A DNA stretch of 64,000 bases from Dastarcus helophoroides (lineage: Eukaryota; Arthropoda; Insecta; Coleoptera; Bothrideridae): positions 13,423,053-13,487,052 of the forward strand of contig CM053335.1 of assembly GCA_028583605.1 (NCBI GenBank). Direction: 5' to 3'. This document shows positions 43,509 to 57,300 of the stretch, piece by piece (position 1 is the stretch's first letter; each line of letters begins with the position of its first letter). The notes beneath the pieces were generated by a model. That model searched no databases. It was not told the origin of the DNA and was given only the letters and a program-made list of their open reading frames with translations. The position numbers were made by a program, and so were the translations under genes.

Positions 43509-46500
43509 ATGTGGAGTGAGAAGTATCGTTGGAACTATGACTATGTACGTCTAGCGTGGGACACCGGTTTCTGTTTCGAGCGACACAAAAGTTCCAGTTT
43601 GGATAAAAGTAAAATTTGTAGGTTATATTTTAGTAAATAATCGATTTATTTTAATAATTAATGTTGTCGCTAGCTTTGTTGGATATCGATCGCATAATTA
43701 ACGACAGAGACGTTGGTTCTATTGAACGAAATATCCCCATGCTCGTTCAATTTTCATTAGACGACGAACAAGCCAATGTTTTGGATCAGAATTTCGTTAA
43801 ATATTTACGCTTGTGTCAACTTTCGATTGAGTATCTTCTATTTTGTAAAAAGTATTTAGATAATACGGTGACTTTGCTTAAAAGCGAAATAAAAAAACAA
43901 AAAGAGGTACTTGTTTGGGTAAAGTAATTTCGCTTGTAATAGTTAAGACGCTTTCAGATTGTTTTCTTACTGCTTGCATTACTTACTGAGTTGAAATTTA
44001 ACCTTTGGCACTTAATACTGATTTAATAGTTTTCTGAGGTTGTTTTCTAAGATTATTTTCTGGTTATTTCAAATATTAATACATATTTTTAATATAAGCA
44101 TGAAATTTCACTTTCTCAATTTGAGTTTTGCACCGAAATCTACACTGTTTCAGCCGCACTTCAAATTTGTAGATTTAGATTAGTACCAAATAGTGGATCT
44201 CAGTGGCAACACGAAACTCGTGCACCCCAGTGTGATAAAATTCGTTTTTTTGCATTTAGGAGAATTTAGAATTATCAAGTTTTAATGATGAGCTCAAAGA
44301 GCATGTAAGCAACCTTCTTAAGAAGATGAAGGATAAGGAGACCAGCAAACAAAGTTACAAGTGTGACATTTGCCTAAAGCAGTTCGCTTCGGAAGAGTAC
44401 CTGGAGGCACACAAGACCCGAAGGCATGATACCACTGAGAACGGTAACTCTAGATCTGAACATGACAGAATCAATTTAGAATTGGAGGTTAAGGAGCTGA
44501 AGCAGCGACTGAATACAACAGAGCGGCTCATTCACAGTAATGAACCAAAAGAAAGTTTGACTAAAGCTGACACCGCATCATTTGATTTGGAAAGTAAACG
44601 TAAAGTTGAGGAGTTGCAGATTAAATTCGAGTCATTGAAGAATCAGGTCGAGGGTCAGTTTAAGTTAATTAGAAACGAGAGGGAATTCGAGGAGAAATGT
44701 AGCGAATGGTTCCAGAAAGCTTTGGATAATTTAAAGTTGCTCAATTCTGATGTCCCAAGGGTAAATGTAAAGGTTTTCCTAAGACGTAGTTTTTTTTTTC
44801 GACAAGTTTAGCATCTAAATTTATTTAGCATGTAAATTTGAAGGAATTTAGTGTAGTCAATGAAGTATTTTAGGTCTTTACATCGAGTGCTACGCAAACT
44901 AAGGCTCCAGATGCTTTAAAGATTGTTCCAGTGAAGGCAGACTGTGGTTGTCAAATTGATCTGAGGCAGCCTAATAAGGTTGAAATCGCTTCTAAGCCTA
45001 GAAGAGATAGTCTAACCCAAACAGATGATTATTTAGTTACTACAAATGTTACAAAAGTTGCTCCTGTTGTAGATAACCAAATAGAACCTCAAGAAACTAA
45101 TGTTTTACCCAATTTGCAGGAACACATTTCCAAAATCGAAGAAAATGTCGCCAATACGGTTAGTACCATCAAATAATGTGGGTGGTTTAGTCGAGGTCGT
45201 TATTTTGGTGGTTGCAGCTCTCCCAGACGTTACAAAAAATGGAGAAGCAGATGCAATCGATTTGTACGGAAATCCAGCAAATCGAGAGCAAAAAATCACC
45301 TGTTAAAACACAGAAGGAAGTTGTCAAGGTGGTGGAAAAGAAACTGAGTCCAAGGGCAAGACCAAGAACTAGCCTAACCAAGCAGAGGAAGTTTGAGCCT
45401 ATGAAGCGAGCAAAAGTGGTTGATAAGAAGGCAGTTCCGGTGAAATCTGCAACGACTGTCACCACTGCTACTGTTGATGATGGTGGGGATAGTTCGGAAT
45501 TGAGCGACTCCAGCTTGCGCTCGGTTGGAATTAGGAAGATTCAGGCGAAATCCGTTTTGAAAGGGAAGAGGGCGCTTGTGAAGGAAAAGTATTCAAGTTC
45601 GACGTTGGGGCGACGGTCGCTTTCAAGGTTAGTCTTAGTGTGAACTCTTAAGGGGGGAGCTTTTGCTGTGTTTTTCTCAATTGTCTCCTTTCTACTTTTT
45701 TTCAGAGTTTCTTACTCTCTATTAATTTGTTTCTTTGTTATGCGCTAAAGTCCCTTTTTTTGTCATTATTATCCACGATCATTTTGCTCTCTAATAATCG
45801 TTTTTTCTGTTGATCGTTAAATTCTTCTTTTTTTGTCCCACCATCCACGATTAAGATAAAAGGATATCAAGATAAGAAGCATTTGTTATTCTTTCAAGAA
45901 GATTTTTCAAATATTCGTCTCATATTCTGTTTTTTTTTTATTACAGCTTCTTGTCGCTTTTGCAGCGTAAATTTGCCTCACTCGGAATTTTCCTTGCTAT
46001 TTGTTGATAGAGTTGAATTTTCAGCTTGAAACGAGCCGTCGATGAAGATCTCCTGAAAAAGTTTGATGCAGAAATGGACAATGTGGTTAACAACAGACTG
46101 AAAGAAATCGGGATATCCCCTGAATGGAAAGCTCTACCGCAGCGCTCATTTAAAAGAGCCATGGAACTAATTAGTCATCAAGCTGACATGACGCACAAGG
46201 TTTATAACGCCCCTCTTCGATTTCCCAGTTCTGACCACAATATTTTCAGGTACATCCAGAATTTTACAATATCAAAGAAGATCTTGTCAAAATGGTCAAC
46301 CAAATAGCAAGAAACGAGAATAGTCCGGTGCGACACGAGAGACCAAAACGCCACAAAAAAAGATCGAGCAAAGATAAGAGTTATGAATTTAAACCACTTC
46401 AGAAGTCGCCCAAACTTGAGATAAAAAACCGAAAGTTGTTCGAGAGCGACTCGGATGAAATTCCGGGGCTTACCCAAGTGAAACCCCACACTAAAGACAA

Positions 46501-47083
46501 CCTGTTGTACCCTGCGCCCACCAAAGACAATTTGTTATACTCTGCGCACACCAAAGACAATCTGTTATACTCTGCCCCCATCAAAGACAATGCGCCATAT
46601 TCTGCCCCCATCAAAGACAATGCGCCCTACTCTACCCCCATCAAAGACAATGCGCCGTGCTCTACCCCCACCAAAGACAATCCGCCATACGCTGCGCCCA
46701 CCAAATACTCGGCTGTGATCCAAGAGCTGAAATCATTCTCAACGCAGCGCGCCCTAGAGTTGAAGTCTAGTTCGGACTCTGATACTTCTAAAATGGCGAC
46801 TGTCGGGCAGAAAATCGAGGTGCAGACTAAGGGGGTGCTCAAGCAGTATAATACGTCGGGACCCTCGGCTAAGAAACGCGTTCTTTTTGATTTGGAGCGT
46901 GAGCCTGGGGACGGTGAGGGGAGACTACGTGCTAAGGAGGGTGGGAGTACTACCAGCGTGGCGAGTTCCGTGCTGGATGCCTCTGAAATATTGACGGAAA
47001 CTTCGCAGAAGAAGAAAGATAAAAAATCCGAAGAAGTGAAAGATGTTGAAAGTTTATCAGATTTTGATTATAGCGAATTGTAG
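43509..47083 (+). CDS. DZIP1: DZIP1-like zinc-finger ciliary protein (Iguana), 7 exons
   Basis: Exons are 43509-43608, 43674-43906, 44260-44760, 44874-45158, 45218-45627, 46025-46199 and 46250-47083 (2538 nt, 845 residues). All junctions stay in frame. The N-terminal domain (LLDIDRIINDRD, then LRLCQLSIEYLLFCKKYLD) matches the Dzip N-terminal region. It is followed by a single C2H2 finger C146-C149-H162-H167 (YKCDICLKQF..HKTRRH) and a long coiled coil (about 180-250). The middle and C-terminal parts are basic, low-complexity and end acidic. DZIP1 works at the basal body and transition zone and in Hedgehog signalling. The exon 3 donor (GTAAAT at 44761) was preferred to a weaker GTTTTC site 12 nt on. 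The exon 2 acceptor (CTAG at 43670) is the least certain join. AATAAA follows the stop by 2 nt. The paralogue DZIP1L is an alternative name. Confidence 0.88.
46490..46699 (+). repeat. 30-bp coding minisatellite in DZIP1-like exon 7
   Basis: Seven tandem 30-nt units encode residues 649-718 as TKDNLLYPAP, TKDNLLYSAH, TKDNLLYSAP, IKDNAPYSAP, IKDNAPYSTP, IKDNAPCSTP and TKDNPPYAAP, followed by a broken TKYS. The frame is preserved, so the repeat is translated. Confidence 0.9.
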
Positions 47084-48309
47084 GCAATAAAATTCGTTTT
47101 CTTTTAGAGTTGCCCTCTACTTAGGGGTATTTATTTTTTGATTCATTGATGACTAAATGGTAATAATTTTTAAATAAAACTAAAGTTAAAATGTGCCTTT
47201 TTGTCTTATAACTAGCTGTTACCTTCAACTTCGTCCGTGTGGAGTTAGATAACTTTTTCTAGAAAATATTAGCATACTATCTTACTTCCTCGGGGTTTAA
47301 TTTTCTAAACAAAATTTTCAAACTTAGGCATGCTTATTTCCTGTTGCAGCTACTATCCATCTTTAGGTTTCTTTATCCAAATATTTAGGTTATAGTCCGT
47401 CAATAGTTAGCTACGATATCTTTTCTAATATTAAATATACAAAGTAATAAAACAAAACGGTCTAAAATACTATTTAAAAAAAATTGGCTAACAGAAATAT
47501 AACTTTATGTAATCAACTATCCAAAGTTACAAACAGTTTATGAATTGTCAAGGTCTGTTAAATTGAAAGAGATCGATTTGTTTTGTTTGAGATATGAAGC
47601 CGATAGCAGCACTTTTATTAAACAAAGTTTTATTTCTGCTAGCTGCTCAGCCAAAAAATAACATTTCCATTTTAAGCGAATTTCTGAGTAAGAAGGTTGT
47701 CGTAAGATAGCATGGCAGATGGCCCAATGATGGATACAACGCAACATACTTTCCCATTTATAAAATTAGTCTAAGTATGTACAATAAAACAAATGGGTCC
47801 AAAGTATTGCATAAAAAATCAACAGGAAACCAATATTCTATAATCAGCTATCCAAAGTTACAAACAGTATGTAGAATTTTTAGAAAAGAATTAGTAATTT
47901 CTCGAATTACAAACCTTGGAGCTTAAAATTTTGACTTTAAATTTCAGATTTTAAAAAAGAAAAGTGGCAAGTTTGATTTCAAATTCAAAATTTTTATATT
48001 TCTCATAAAATTTCGAGTGTTTGCTCAAAATATTAAATTCATCCTCGAAATCAACTTATGTTATTATTCAGCACATTTATATTCATTAATTTGTACAAAA
48101 AAGCAAATCTACATGTCTCAGTTTGGTTTAGATAATTGGATGTGTTGATTAGAACGAGATAAGGCCAATCAGAATTCTAAACATAAACAAACTTATTTAA
48201 TATGATTTCATTTCTAGTTGTTTCAGATAAATAATTTCGGCAACCCAAACTACTCAACTATTTAATGCTGTGTTGTGACTAATAACATTTCAGTTTAATT
48301 TGATATAAA
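47084..48309. other. Intergenic spacer with a ~330-bp direct duplication
   Basis: AT-rich. CAACTATCCAAAGTTACAAA (about 47514) recurs as CAGCTATCCAAAGTTACAAA (about 47846), with similar neighbouring sequence in both copies, indicating an old duplication of about 330 bp. No gene is seen. Confidence 0.5.
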
Positions 48310-51300
48310 ATGTTTAAAATTTTAAATCGACGCTTTAATTATTTCACCATTAGGACGTTCGGGACGACGGTTTGGAAAAAATCGGAATTTAGGGACAGTT
48401 TAATCGAAATCTCCGATGAGGTTATGTTCGCTTTGCAAAAGAAACGACCAGTGGTGGCTTTGGAGTCCACAATTATCACCCATGGCATGTCTTTCCCCGA
48501 AAATATTCAGTGCGCCACAAACGTAGAATCTGTGGTCCGTTCTCAGGTTTGATTCGTTATAAATTAAAACTATTGGAAAAATTAATTTATTATTAACAGT
48601 TTACAAGAATTATATTTTAATTAGTGCCTAAAAGAAGTCTGCGTTATATATTTTTTATTTGAAGTTATTTTATTCTCTATGGTCAATCTTTCCTTCAAAA
48701 ATTCTTTTCATTTGAAAATTTAACTACGAGGGCGTAGAAATATGATCGATTTGAAAAAAAAAACATTTTATAGAATTTTTCCTTCATCTTGATTTCGACT
48801 TTTTTGCCCAAATTTCGATTTTTTCTCCGAATTTCGATTTTTTTCTCCCAATTTCAATTTTTTTTCCCAGTTTCGACTTAAATCTTGAAATTTCGACTTT
48901 TTTCTCCAAATTTTGATTTTTTTATCGAAGTTTCGACTCTTTTCTTGAAATTTCAATATTTTCTCGAAATTTCGACTTTTTTCTTCAAATTACGATTTTT
49001 TCTCGAAATTTCGACTTAAATCTTGAAATTTCGACTTGAATCTTGAAATTTCGACTTTTTTTTTTCAAATTTCGATATTTTCTCCCAATTTCGACTTGAA
49101 TCTTGACATTTCGATATTTTCTTCAAATTTCTATTTTTTTATCGAAGTTTCGACTTTTTTCTCTCGAAATTTCGATGTTTTCTCGAAATTTCGCCTTTTT
49201 TTTCGAAAATTCAAATTTAAACTCGAAATTTTAATTTGTTTCCCGAAATTTCGACTTGAATCTTGAAATTTCGACTTTTTTCTCGAAATTTGGACTTTTT
49301 TTTTTTGAAATGTCAACCCTAATCTCGAAAATTAAAATTTAAATTCGACTTTTTTCTCCAAATTTTTTCTTGAATTTTGATTTTTTTCTCGAAATTTCAA
49401 CTTGAATCTTGAAATTTCGACTTTTTTCTCCAAATTTCGATTTTTTTCTTGAAGTTTCGACTCTTTTCTGGAAATTTCGATATTTTCTCGAAATTTCGAC
49501 TTTTTTTTGAAATGTCAACCCTAATCACGAAAAAATTAAACTTTAAATTCGACTTTTTTCTCCAAATTTCGATTTTTTCTGCAATTTCGATTTGTTTTCT
49601 CGAAATTTTGACTTCAATCTCGAAATTTCAACTTTTTTCTCGAAATTTCAACTTTCATCTTGAACTTTCGACTTTTTTCTAGAAATTTCGATTTTTTCTC
49701 ATAATCTCGACTTTTTTCCAAATTTCGATTTTTCTCGAAATTTCGGCTTTTGTCGTCATATTCAAATTTCGATTTTTCTGCAATTTCGATTTGTTTTCTC
49801 GAAATTTTGACTTCAATCTCGAAATTTCAACTTTTTTCTCGAAGTTTCAACTTTCATCTTGAACTTTCGACTTTTTTCTAGAAATTTCGATTTTTTCTCA
49901 AAATCTCGACTTTTTTCCAAATTTCGATTTTTTCTCTAAATTTCGGCTTTTGTCTTCATATTTCGATTTTTTCTCGAAATTTGGAGCTTTTTCTCGATTT
50001 TATCCCAAAATTTCATTTTTTTTAATGTCATCCTTAATCACGAAAATTTGACTTTAAATACAAAAATTCGAATTTTTTTCCAGATTTCGATTTTCTCTCC
50101 AAATTTCGATTTTTTCAAGAAACTTAGATTTATTTTTGGAAATTTCAATTTTTTCGAGAAATTTCGCCTTTTTTCTCCAAATTTCGACTTTATCTTGAAA
50201 TCTCGACTTTTTTTCTTCAAATTTCGATTTTTTTCTTGAAATTTCGACTTTTTTCTCAAAATTTTGATTTTTTCTTGACATTTTGACTTTTTTTTTCGAA
50301 ATTTCAACCTGAGTCACAAAAATTCGTTTTCAAGTTCAAAAATTCGACTTTTATCTCCGAATTTTGATTTTTTTCTCGAAATTTTGACTTAAATCTGAAA
50401 TTTCGACTTTTAACTCAAAATTTGGGCTTTTTTTCTCGAAATTTCTGTTTATTTTGAAAATGTCGATTTTTTTAATGAAATTTTGACTTTAATCTCGAAA
50501 TTTCGACTTTAAATTCAAAATTTCGACTTTTCAATATTAATCTGGAACTTTTAACTTTTTTCTCAAAATTTCAACTTAAATCTCGAAATTTCGACTTTTT
50601 TCTGGAAATTTAAATTTTTTTCTCGAAATTTCGACTTTTTTTTTTTAAATGTCAACCTTAATCTCGAAAATTAAACTTTAAACTCGAAAATTCTGCTTTT
50701 TACTCCAAATTTCGATTTTTTCTGGAATTTCGATTTTTCTCTCGAAATTTTGACTTTTAATCTCGAAATTTTGGCTTTTAATCTCGAAATTTCGACTTTT
50801 TTCTCGAAATTTCGATTTTTCTCTCGAAATGTCGATTTTTTTTCCGAAATTTATACTTTTTTTACGTCAACCTTAATCTCGAATATTCGACTTTAAATTC
50901 GAATTTCGATTTTGTCTCCAAATTTCGATTTTTTCTCGAAATTTCGCCTTTTTTTCCAAATTTCGCCTTTTTTCTCGAAATCTCGACTTTTTTTTCAAAT
51001 TTCGATTTTTTTCTCGAAAATTCGACTCTTCGAAATTTCAATTTTTTCTCGAAATGTCGAGTTTTTCCAAATTTCGATTTTTTTCTTGAAATTTCGATCT
51101 GTTTCTCGAAATTTAAACTTTTTTTTTGGCATTTCAACCTTAATCTCGAAAATTCAAATTCGACTTTAAATTCGAAAATTCGACTTTATTTCCAAATTTC
51201 GATTTTTTTTTTCGAAATTTCGACTTTTTTCTTGAAATTTGTACTTTTCTTTTCGAAATTTCGATTATTTTTTCGAAGTTTTAACCTTAATTTCAAAAGT

Positions 51301-54300
51301 TCGACTTTAAACTCGAAAATTCGACTTTTTTCTCGAATTTTCGATATTTCTCTTGAAACTTTGACTTTAATCTTGAAATTTCGACTTTAAATTTGAAATT
51401 TAGACTTTTTTCTCGAAATTGCGACTTTTTTTATCGAAATGTCTACTTTTTTCTCGAAATAACGATTTTTTTCGAAATTTCAATTATTTTCTCGAAATTT
51501 CGATTTTTTCTGGAATTTTGACTTTTTTCTCGAAATTTCGACTTTGCTTCTTCAAATTTCGATTTTTTCTCGAAATTTCGCCTTTTACTTTCAAAATTTC
51601 AACCTTAATGTCGAATATTTAACTTTAAACTCAAAAACTCCACTTTTTTTTCCAAATTTCGACTTTTTTTTTTCAAAATTTCAACCGTAATCTCAAATAT
51701 TTGACTTTAAACTCAAAAATTCGACTTTTATCTCCGAATTTTGATTTTTTCTTGAAATTTTGACTTTAACCTCGAAATTTCGACTTTTTTTTTCAAAATT
51801 TTAACTTGAATTTCCATTAATATTTCGATTTTTTTCTCAAAATTTCGAATTTTTTTTCGAAATTTAGATTTTTTTCTCCAAATTTTGATTTTTTTCCCGA
51901 AATTTCGATTTTTCTCGTCAAATTTCGATGTTTTCTCGAAATTTTCATCATTTTCTCGAAATTACGACATTTTTTTTTAAATGTCAACCTTAATCTTGAA
52001 AATTCGACTTTAAATTCGAAAAATCGACTTTTTGCTCGAAATTTCAACTTGTTTTCTCAAAATTTCGAATTTTTCTAAAAATTTAGACTTTTTTCTCAAA
52101 TTTCACTCTTTTTTCTAAATTTTGACTTTTTTCTTCAAATTTCGATTTTTTCTAGAAAATTTTGATCTTTTTCTAGAAAAAATGGTTTGAAATGTTAACC
52201 TTAATCTTGAAAATTCGATTTTTTCTTAAAATTTCGGGTTTTGGTTCAACTTTCGACTTTCTGCTCGAAACTATCTCTTTGAAGATGATAGGTTGGCTGT
52301 CGAAACGCGTTAGAGCAACCTTTGTTCTGTTTTTTAATCCTTCTTGGTTTTAGGGGACAATTTTTGTATTTTCTTCTCCAAATTGCGACTTTTTTTTCCG
52401 ATTTTCGATTTATTCTCGAAATTTCGACTTTACTCTCGAAAATTCAACTTTAAACTCGAATTTTCGATTTTTTTCTCCAAATTTCATTGATTTTCTTGAA
52501 ATTATGACTGTAATCTCGAAATTTCCACTTTTAAACTCGAAAATTCGACTGTAAATTCGTAATTTCGACTTTTTCCTCCAAATTTCGATTTTTTTCTCGA
52601 AATTTCGGGTTTAAACTCGAAATTTCGACTTTAAAATTGAATTTTTTTAGTCTAAATTTCGACTTTAATTTGGAAATTCCGAGAAAAAAATCGATATTGT
52701 TATGCCGGCTCTTCACTCTCGCCGAGGCTCCTCGTCGAACGTTTCGTCGAGACATTTGACAGGATAAATATAACTGCAAGCGCTATATCTACCCTCTCAC
52801 TCGCACTTATGGTTTTCGTGCTCGTTTCCTTTGACTCGATCCAGAGACTAACTCGATCCCAACAACCGACTCGACACGGAACACTTCGGAGGCGAAGGGA
52901 GACAAAGCGAGAAAAAACGAACGTAGCTTCCACATCTCGCGTCCGAGTTCCCTCGTATCGCCTCGGCGAGAGTGAAGAGCCATTAGAAAAGGTATGTGGT
53001 GGGGGCACAACTGTCATCTGTTTACCCTAACCATAGAGTATAGAAATTTCGAGATTAATCAGGGCTTTAAACCCAAAATTTCGACTTTAATCTCGAAACT
53101 TCGGGGAAAAAGTTGAAATTTTGAGATTAAAGACGAAATATTGCGAATAAAGTCGAAATTTCGACGAGAAAAAAGTTAAAATTACGAGAAAAAAATCGAG
53201 ACTTCGAGAAAAAAGTCGAAGTTTCGCAAAAAAAAATAGGAAATGTCAACTTTAAATCGAAATAAAAAAACATTTTCTTGAATTGATATCTTTTAAACGC
53301 CTTCGCATCTAACTTTTCAATGAGTTTGTTCTTCTAAATTTCGATTTTCTTTGAAATTTTGATTATTTACATTTTGATTTTTTTTTTAATTTTGATTTTG
53401 TTTTTAATTTCAACCTTCTTTTTAAAATCAGTCTTCTGTTTGAAACTCCCTTCCATTTTTTAAAAATTAGGTCTTTTCTAAAAATTAAATTTGAATTTCT
53501 GGGAAGGATTTGTTTAAAATTGCCCTTTTTCCAAAACTTCAAATTTCTCTGAAATTACAACTTATTATATTTCTGCAAACTTCCATTTTGCCTCGAAATT
53601 CGTAGGTTTTTTTAATAGAAATTTTTACTTTTTTTTCAAAATTGGGCTTGTCTATTAAAATTCCACTTTTTTTCATTAAAAGTTCTGCGTCAGACTTTAT
53701 TTTTTGGAACTTTTGATGTGTTATTTCCAAATTTGTCTTATTTTCGAACGTTTCCAATTTTTCTCAAAATTCGACGTTTCTAAATTGGCACGTTGCTCGA
53801 AATTTCGATCCCGAAATTCTAATTTTCCGAAATTAAAATTTGTTTCTCAAAATTTGACCTTCTACTGAAGAATATGACTTTCCCAGAATGTTGAACTTTA
53901 GCTTAGTATTTTGTCTTCATTTTTAGAATTCGGCTCTTGTTTTCTTCTAATTGTTCTCAAAGATTCATTTTTGGAAAGGTTGACTCTCAAAATTTTTCTC
54001 GATATGCCAACATTTAAATAATACAGTAGAACTGCGTTAATCCGACCTCCGATAGTTCGACTTTCCTCTTAGCACAACATAAAATTAATATTGTTTTGGT
54101 GAAACGGACTGGGCCTTGATATCTTCAAAAATTGAAATAGAAATCTTGCCCCCTGAAATCAAAAAAGAGTAACACAACAAAGGTAGCTCTAACGCGTAGT
54201 TAGAGCAACCTTTGTTGTGTTTTTTAATATCTTTCTTGGTTTCAGGGGACAAGATTTGTATTTCAATTTTTTTTATTAATATTGTAATAAAATGTAATTA

Positions 54301-57300
54301 TAAAGTTTAGTTGGGAAATTTCTAGAAAATTTGATAAGGGGAAGCGGCCGCGATAATAAATCAAACGACAGATAAGCGCTCCACAAATTTCGGCAAACGA
54401 TAAGCCTTATCTGCTGGATTTTTCTAGAACCTGAATCGGGATTTATATAGGGGATCCAGTCGGCTTTCCCTTAGTCAAGTTAGTAAGTTAGTTAGTGTTA
54501 GCATTTGTAGTATTCCGAGTTCAGTTTTGAAATAAAGTGCTTACAATTCTACAAGTGTTAATCATTCGAACCGATAACGCGCAATATTGTTGTTAATTTG
54601 CAGCTTTTCTCCCTAAACTTTGTAAACAAAAGATGCTTTTGACCTACACCTTAGTCCAGTCATGGTCGGATTAAAGGAGTTCTTCTGTATATAAAATAAA
54701 ACATTACTATTGCAGAAGGTCGCTAATAATTTTAAAATATTGTCGAGGCGCTTTTCTAATTTGTTTAACAATGCCTCTCCTTGGTACTGCGGGGGTCAGT
54801 TTTGAAACCACTGGAACAATTCAAATGCATTATGTGTATTTGATAAATTTCGAGATTTTTTCCACATTTCTTAAAAAAATGCTTTTATAAGATTGAAATG
54901 TCGCGAAAGAAGTATAAAAATTTAAGAAATATTCAGAATTTCACAAACAAATTAGAAAGTTGTCCTAATTTCTCAAAAAAAGTTGTAATTTCGAGAAAAA
55001 ATTTGACCAATGGCAGAAAAATAGAAAATTCTTTACTATCGCTACGTCGTTCCAAATTCTTAGGCATTGAAGGAACCTTTTTAAATTCTCAAGTGTCACC
55101 AAAAAAACTTGCGTTACCACCAACAGGAGCCGTTTGGATGTTGTTTGGGGGTGAACGAGAGAAAAATTCGCAACTCTCACTACGAGAATTGTTTCCAGTT
55201 GCCAACCACTAAAAGAATTTTGCAAAATCCCTGTCAGCTTAAAAAAAACTTGCGTCGAAATTATTTTTATTACAGAAACGTTAAGGACTCAATTAATTAA
55301 ATTCGTAACTGGACCATACACGAAAAAGTCTATCATTTCCATGATTCCCTCAATGAAAGTAACTTGGATTATTTTAGGGGGCAATACCCGCGACAGTCGC
55401 CATCATCAAGGGAAAAATCAAGGTGGGACTCGATGACCAAACGCTGCAACAACTCGGCGATGTTTCCATCAGTAAACCTGTCAAAACGTCAAGAAGGGAT
55501 CTGGCGTACGTTGTTAGTAACCAACTGAGTGGGGGTACAACAGTTTCGGGGACGTTGGTGGTGGCCCATCGAGTCGGAATCCCGATTTTTGCCACAGGCG
55601 GCATCGGCGGTGTACATAGGGGGGCAGATACCACCTTTGACGTATCAGCCGACTTGACGGAATTGTCCAAAAGTAACGTTGCCGTCGTGTCCAGTGGAGT
55701 TAAGTCCATACTGGATATACCCAAGACTTTGGAATATTTGGTACGTGTGCTGCTTTTCTTTTGGTTATTTAAAGTAAAAAGAATCAATTCTGAAGTAGAG
55801 GGTGATAACGAAGGCTTCCACGGCTAGAATCAGTACAGGATATACTTCTTCCGGGATTTGACCGTGTCAAGGAACTAGCAAAAGTAGTTTTAGTAGTTCT
55901 TGACACGGTCCAATCCCCGAAAAAGTATATCCTGTACTGAAGTAGGGGGTTATAAACAAACTGAACTAAGAAACCAGTAAAGCTAGCCAGGACTCCGTCC
56001 GCGATGTGCGATATTGCAACATGTGATACGAGTCAGAGTTTGAGTGTACATTTACGTTATAATGCTAAATCGTATGTTCTGGCGGATTATAATTGCGATG
56101 TTTAATTGTGACAATTACAGGCCTAACTGCAATATTCGGCTTATTCACAAATCGAATAGCAGTACCGTTCTGGCTAATTATTCATGTATAGATTTGGATT
56201 AAAACAATTTTATAGAAAAGTAATTGAAGACTCTTAAACTTCGTATGAGCGGAATTTTGTTTAAAAATTTTTAGTTTGTGTTTTGTAGAGTTAATAGACA
56301 CCTTGTCAATAAATATGTTTTAATTTCAAATTCGACTTTTCATGAATTTCGGAGTTATAATGAATTAAATTTAAATTCGTAAATTTTATTAATATACACC
56401 ATTTGTGCACTTTTGTTTTCTAATTGAATATCTGATATGACACTGAGTCACCTAATACTCTTAACTACTAATATTTTTGCATCTGCGCACCCCCTATCTA
56501 AAAGTCACCAGCCGCCACTGATGTTAATACTCGATTCAACATTTAAACTCGAAATTTTGACTTTAAAACTCGAAATTTCAATTTTTTTCATGAAAATGCG
56601 AGATTAAGATCGAAATTTCGAGTTTAATCTTGAAATTACGACTATAAAATAGAAATTTCGATTTTTTTTCCCGAAATTTCCAGAATGGTGAGGCGCAACT
56701 GTCATCTGCCTAATCTAATCATAGAGTATAGAAATTTCCAGAAAAAAATCAAAATTTCAAGAAAAAGTCAAAATTTTTAGATTAGAGTCGAAATCTTCAG
56801 ATTATAGTCAACATTTCTAGATTCAATTTATAATTTTAAGATTAGAGTCGAAATTCCAAGAACAAAAAAGTCCAAATTTCGTCCTTAATTTCGAAATTTC
56901 GACTTTTATCATCAACTTTCGACGTTAATACTCGATTCAACATTTAAACTCGAAATTTTGACTTTAAAACTCGAAATTTCAATTTTTTCATGAAAATGCG
57001 AGAATATAGTCGAAATTTCGAGTCTAATCTTAAAATTACGACTTTAAAATAATAGAGATTTCGATTTTTTCCTCGAAATTTCCACTTTAATATCGAAATT
57101 TAGAGAAAAAAGTCGAAATTCTGGTTATTAAAAATTTAAATTACTGAACGCACCCTATTGCCAACTGTCGATATTGTGTGGCAACGAAAGTGGTTGGGCG
57201 CAACTGTCATTTGTCTAATCTAATCATAGAGCATAGAAATTTCGAGAAAAATGTCGAAATTTCGAGATAAGTCAAAATTTCTAGTTTAGAGTCGAAATCT

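Larger units (their letters stand above)
54022..54689. mobile_element. Tigger/pogo-like non-autonomous element
   Basis: Left end TACAGTAGAACTGCGTTAAT then CCGACC. The complement of the right end is TACAGAAGAACTCCTTTAAT then CCGACC. The terminal CAGTAGAAC..ATCCGA is typical of pogo-type Tc1/mariner elements, and TA dinucleotides flank both ends. The 668-bp body has no transposase and contains repeat R copy 4 and an LTR-like segment. Confidence 0.7.
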
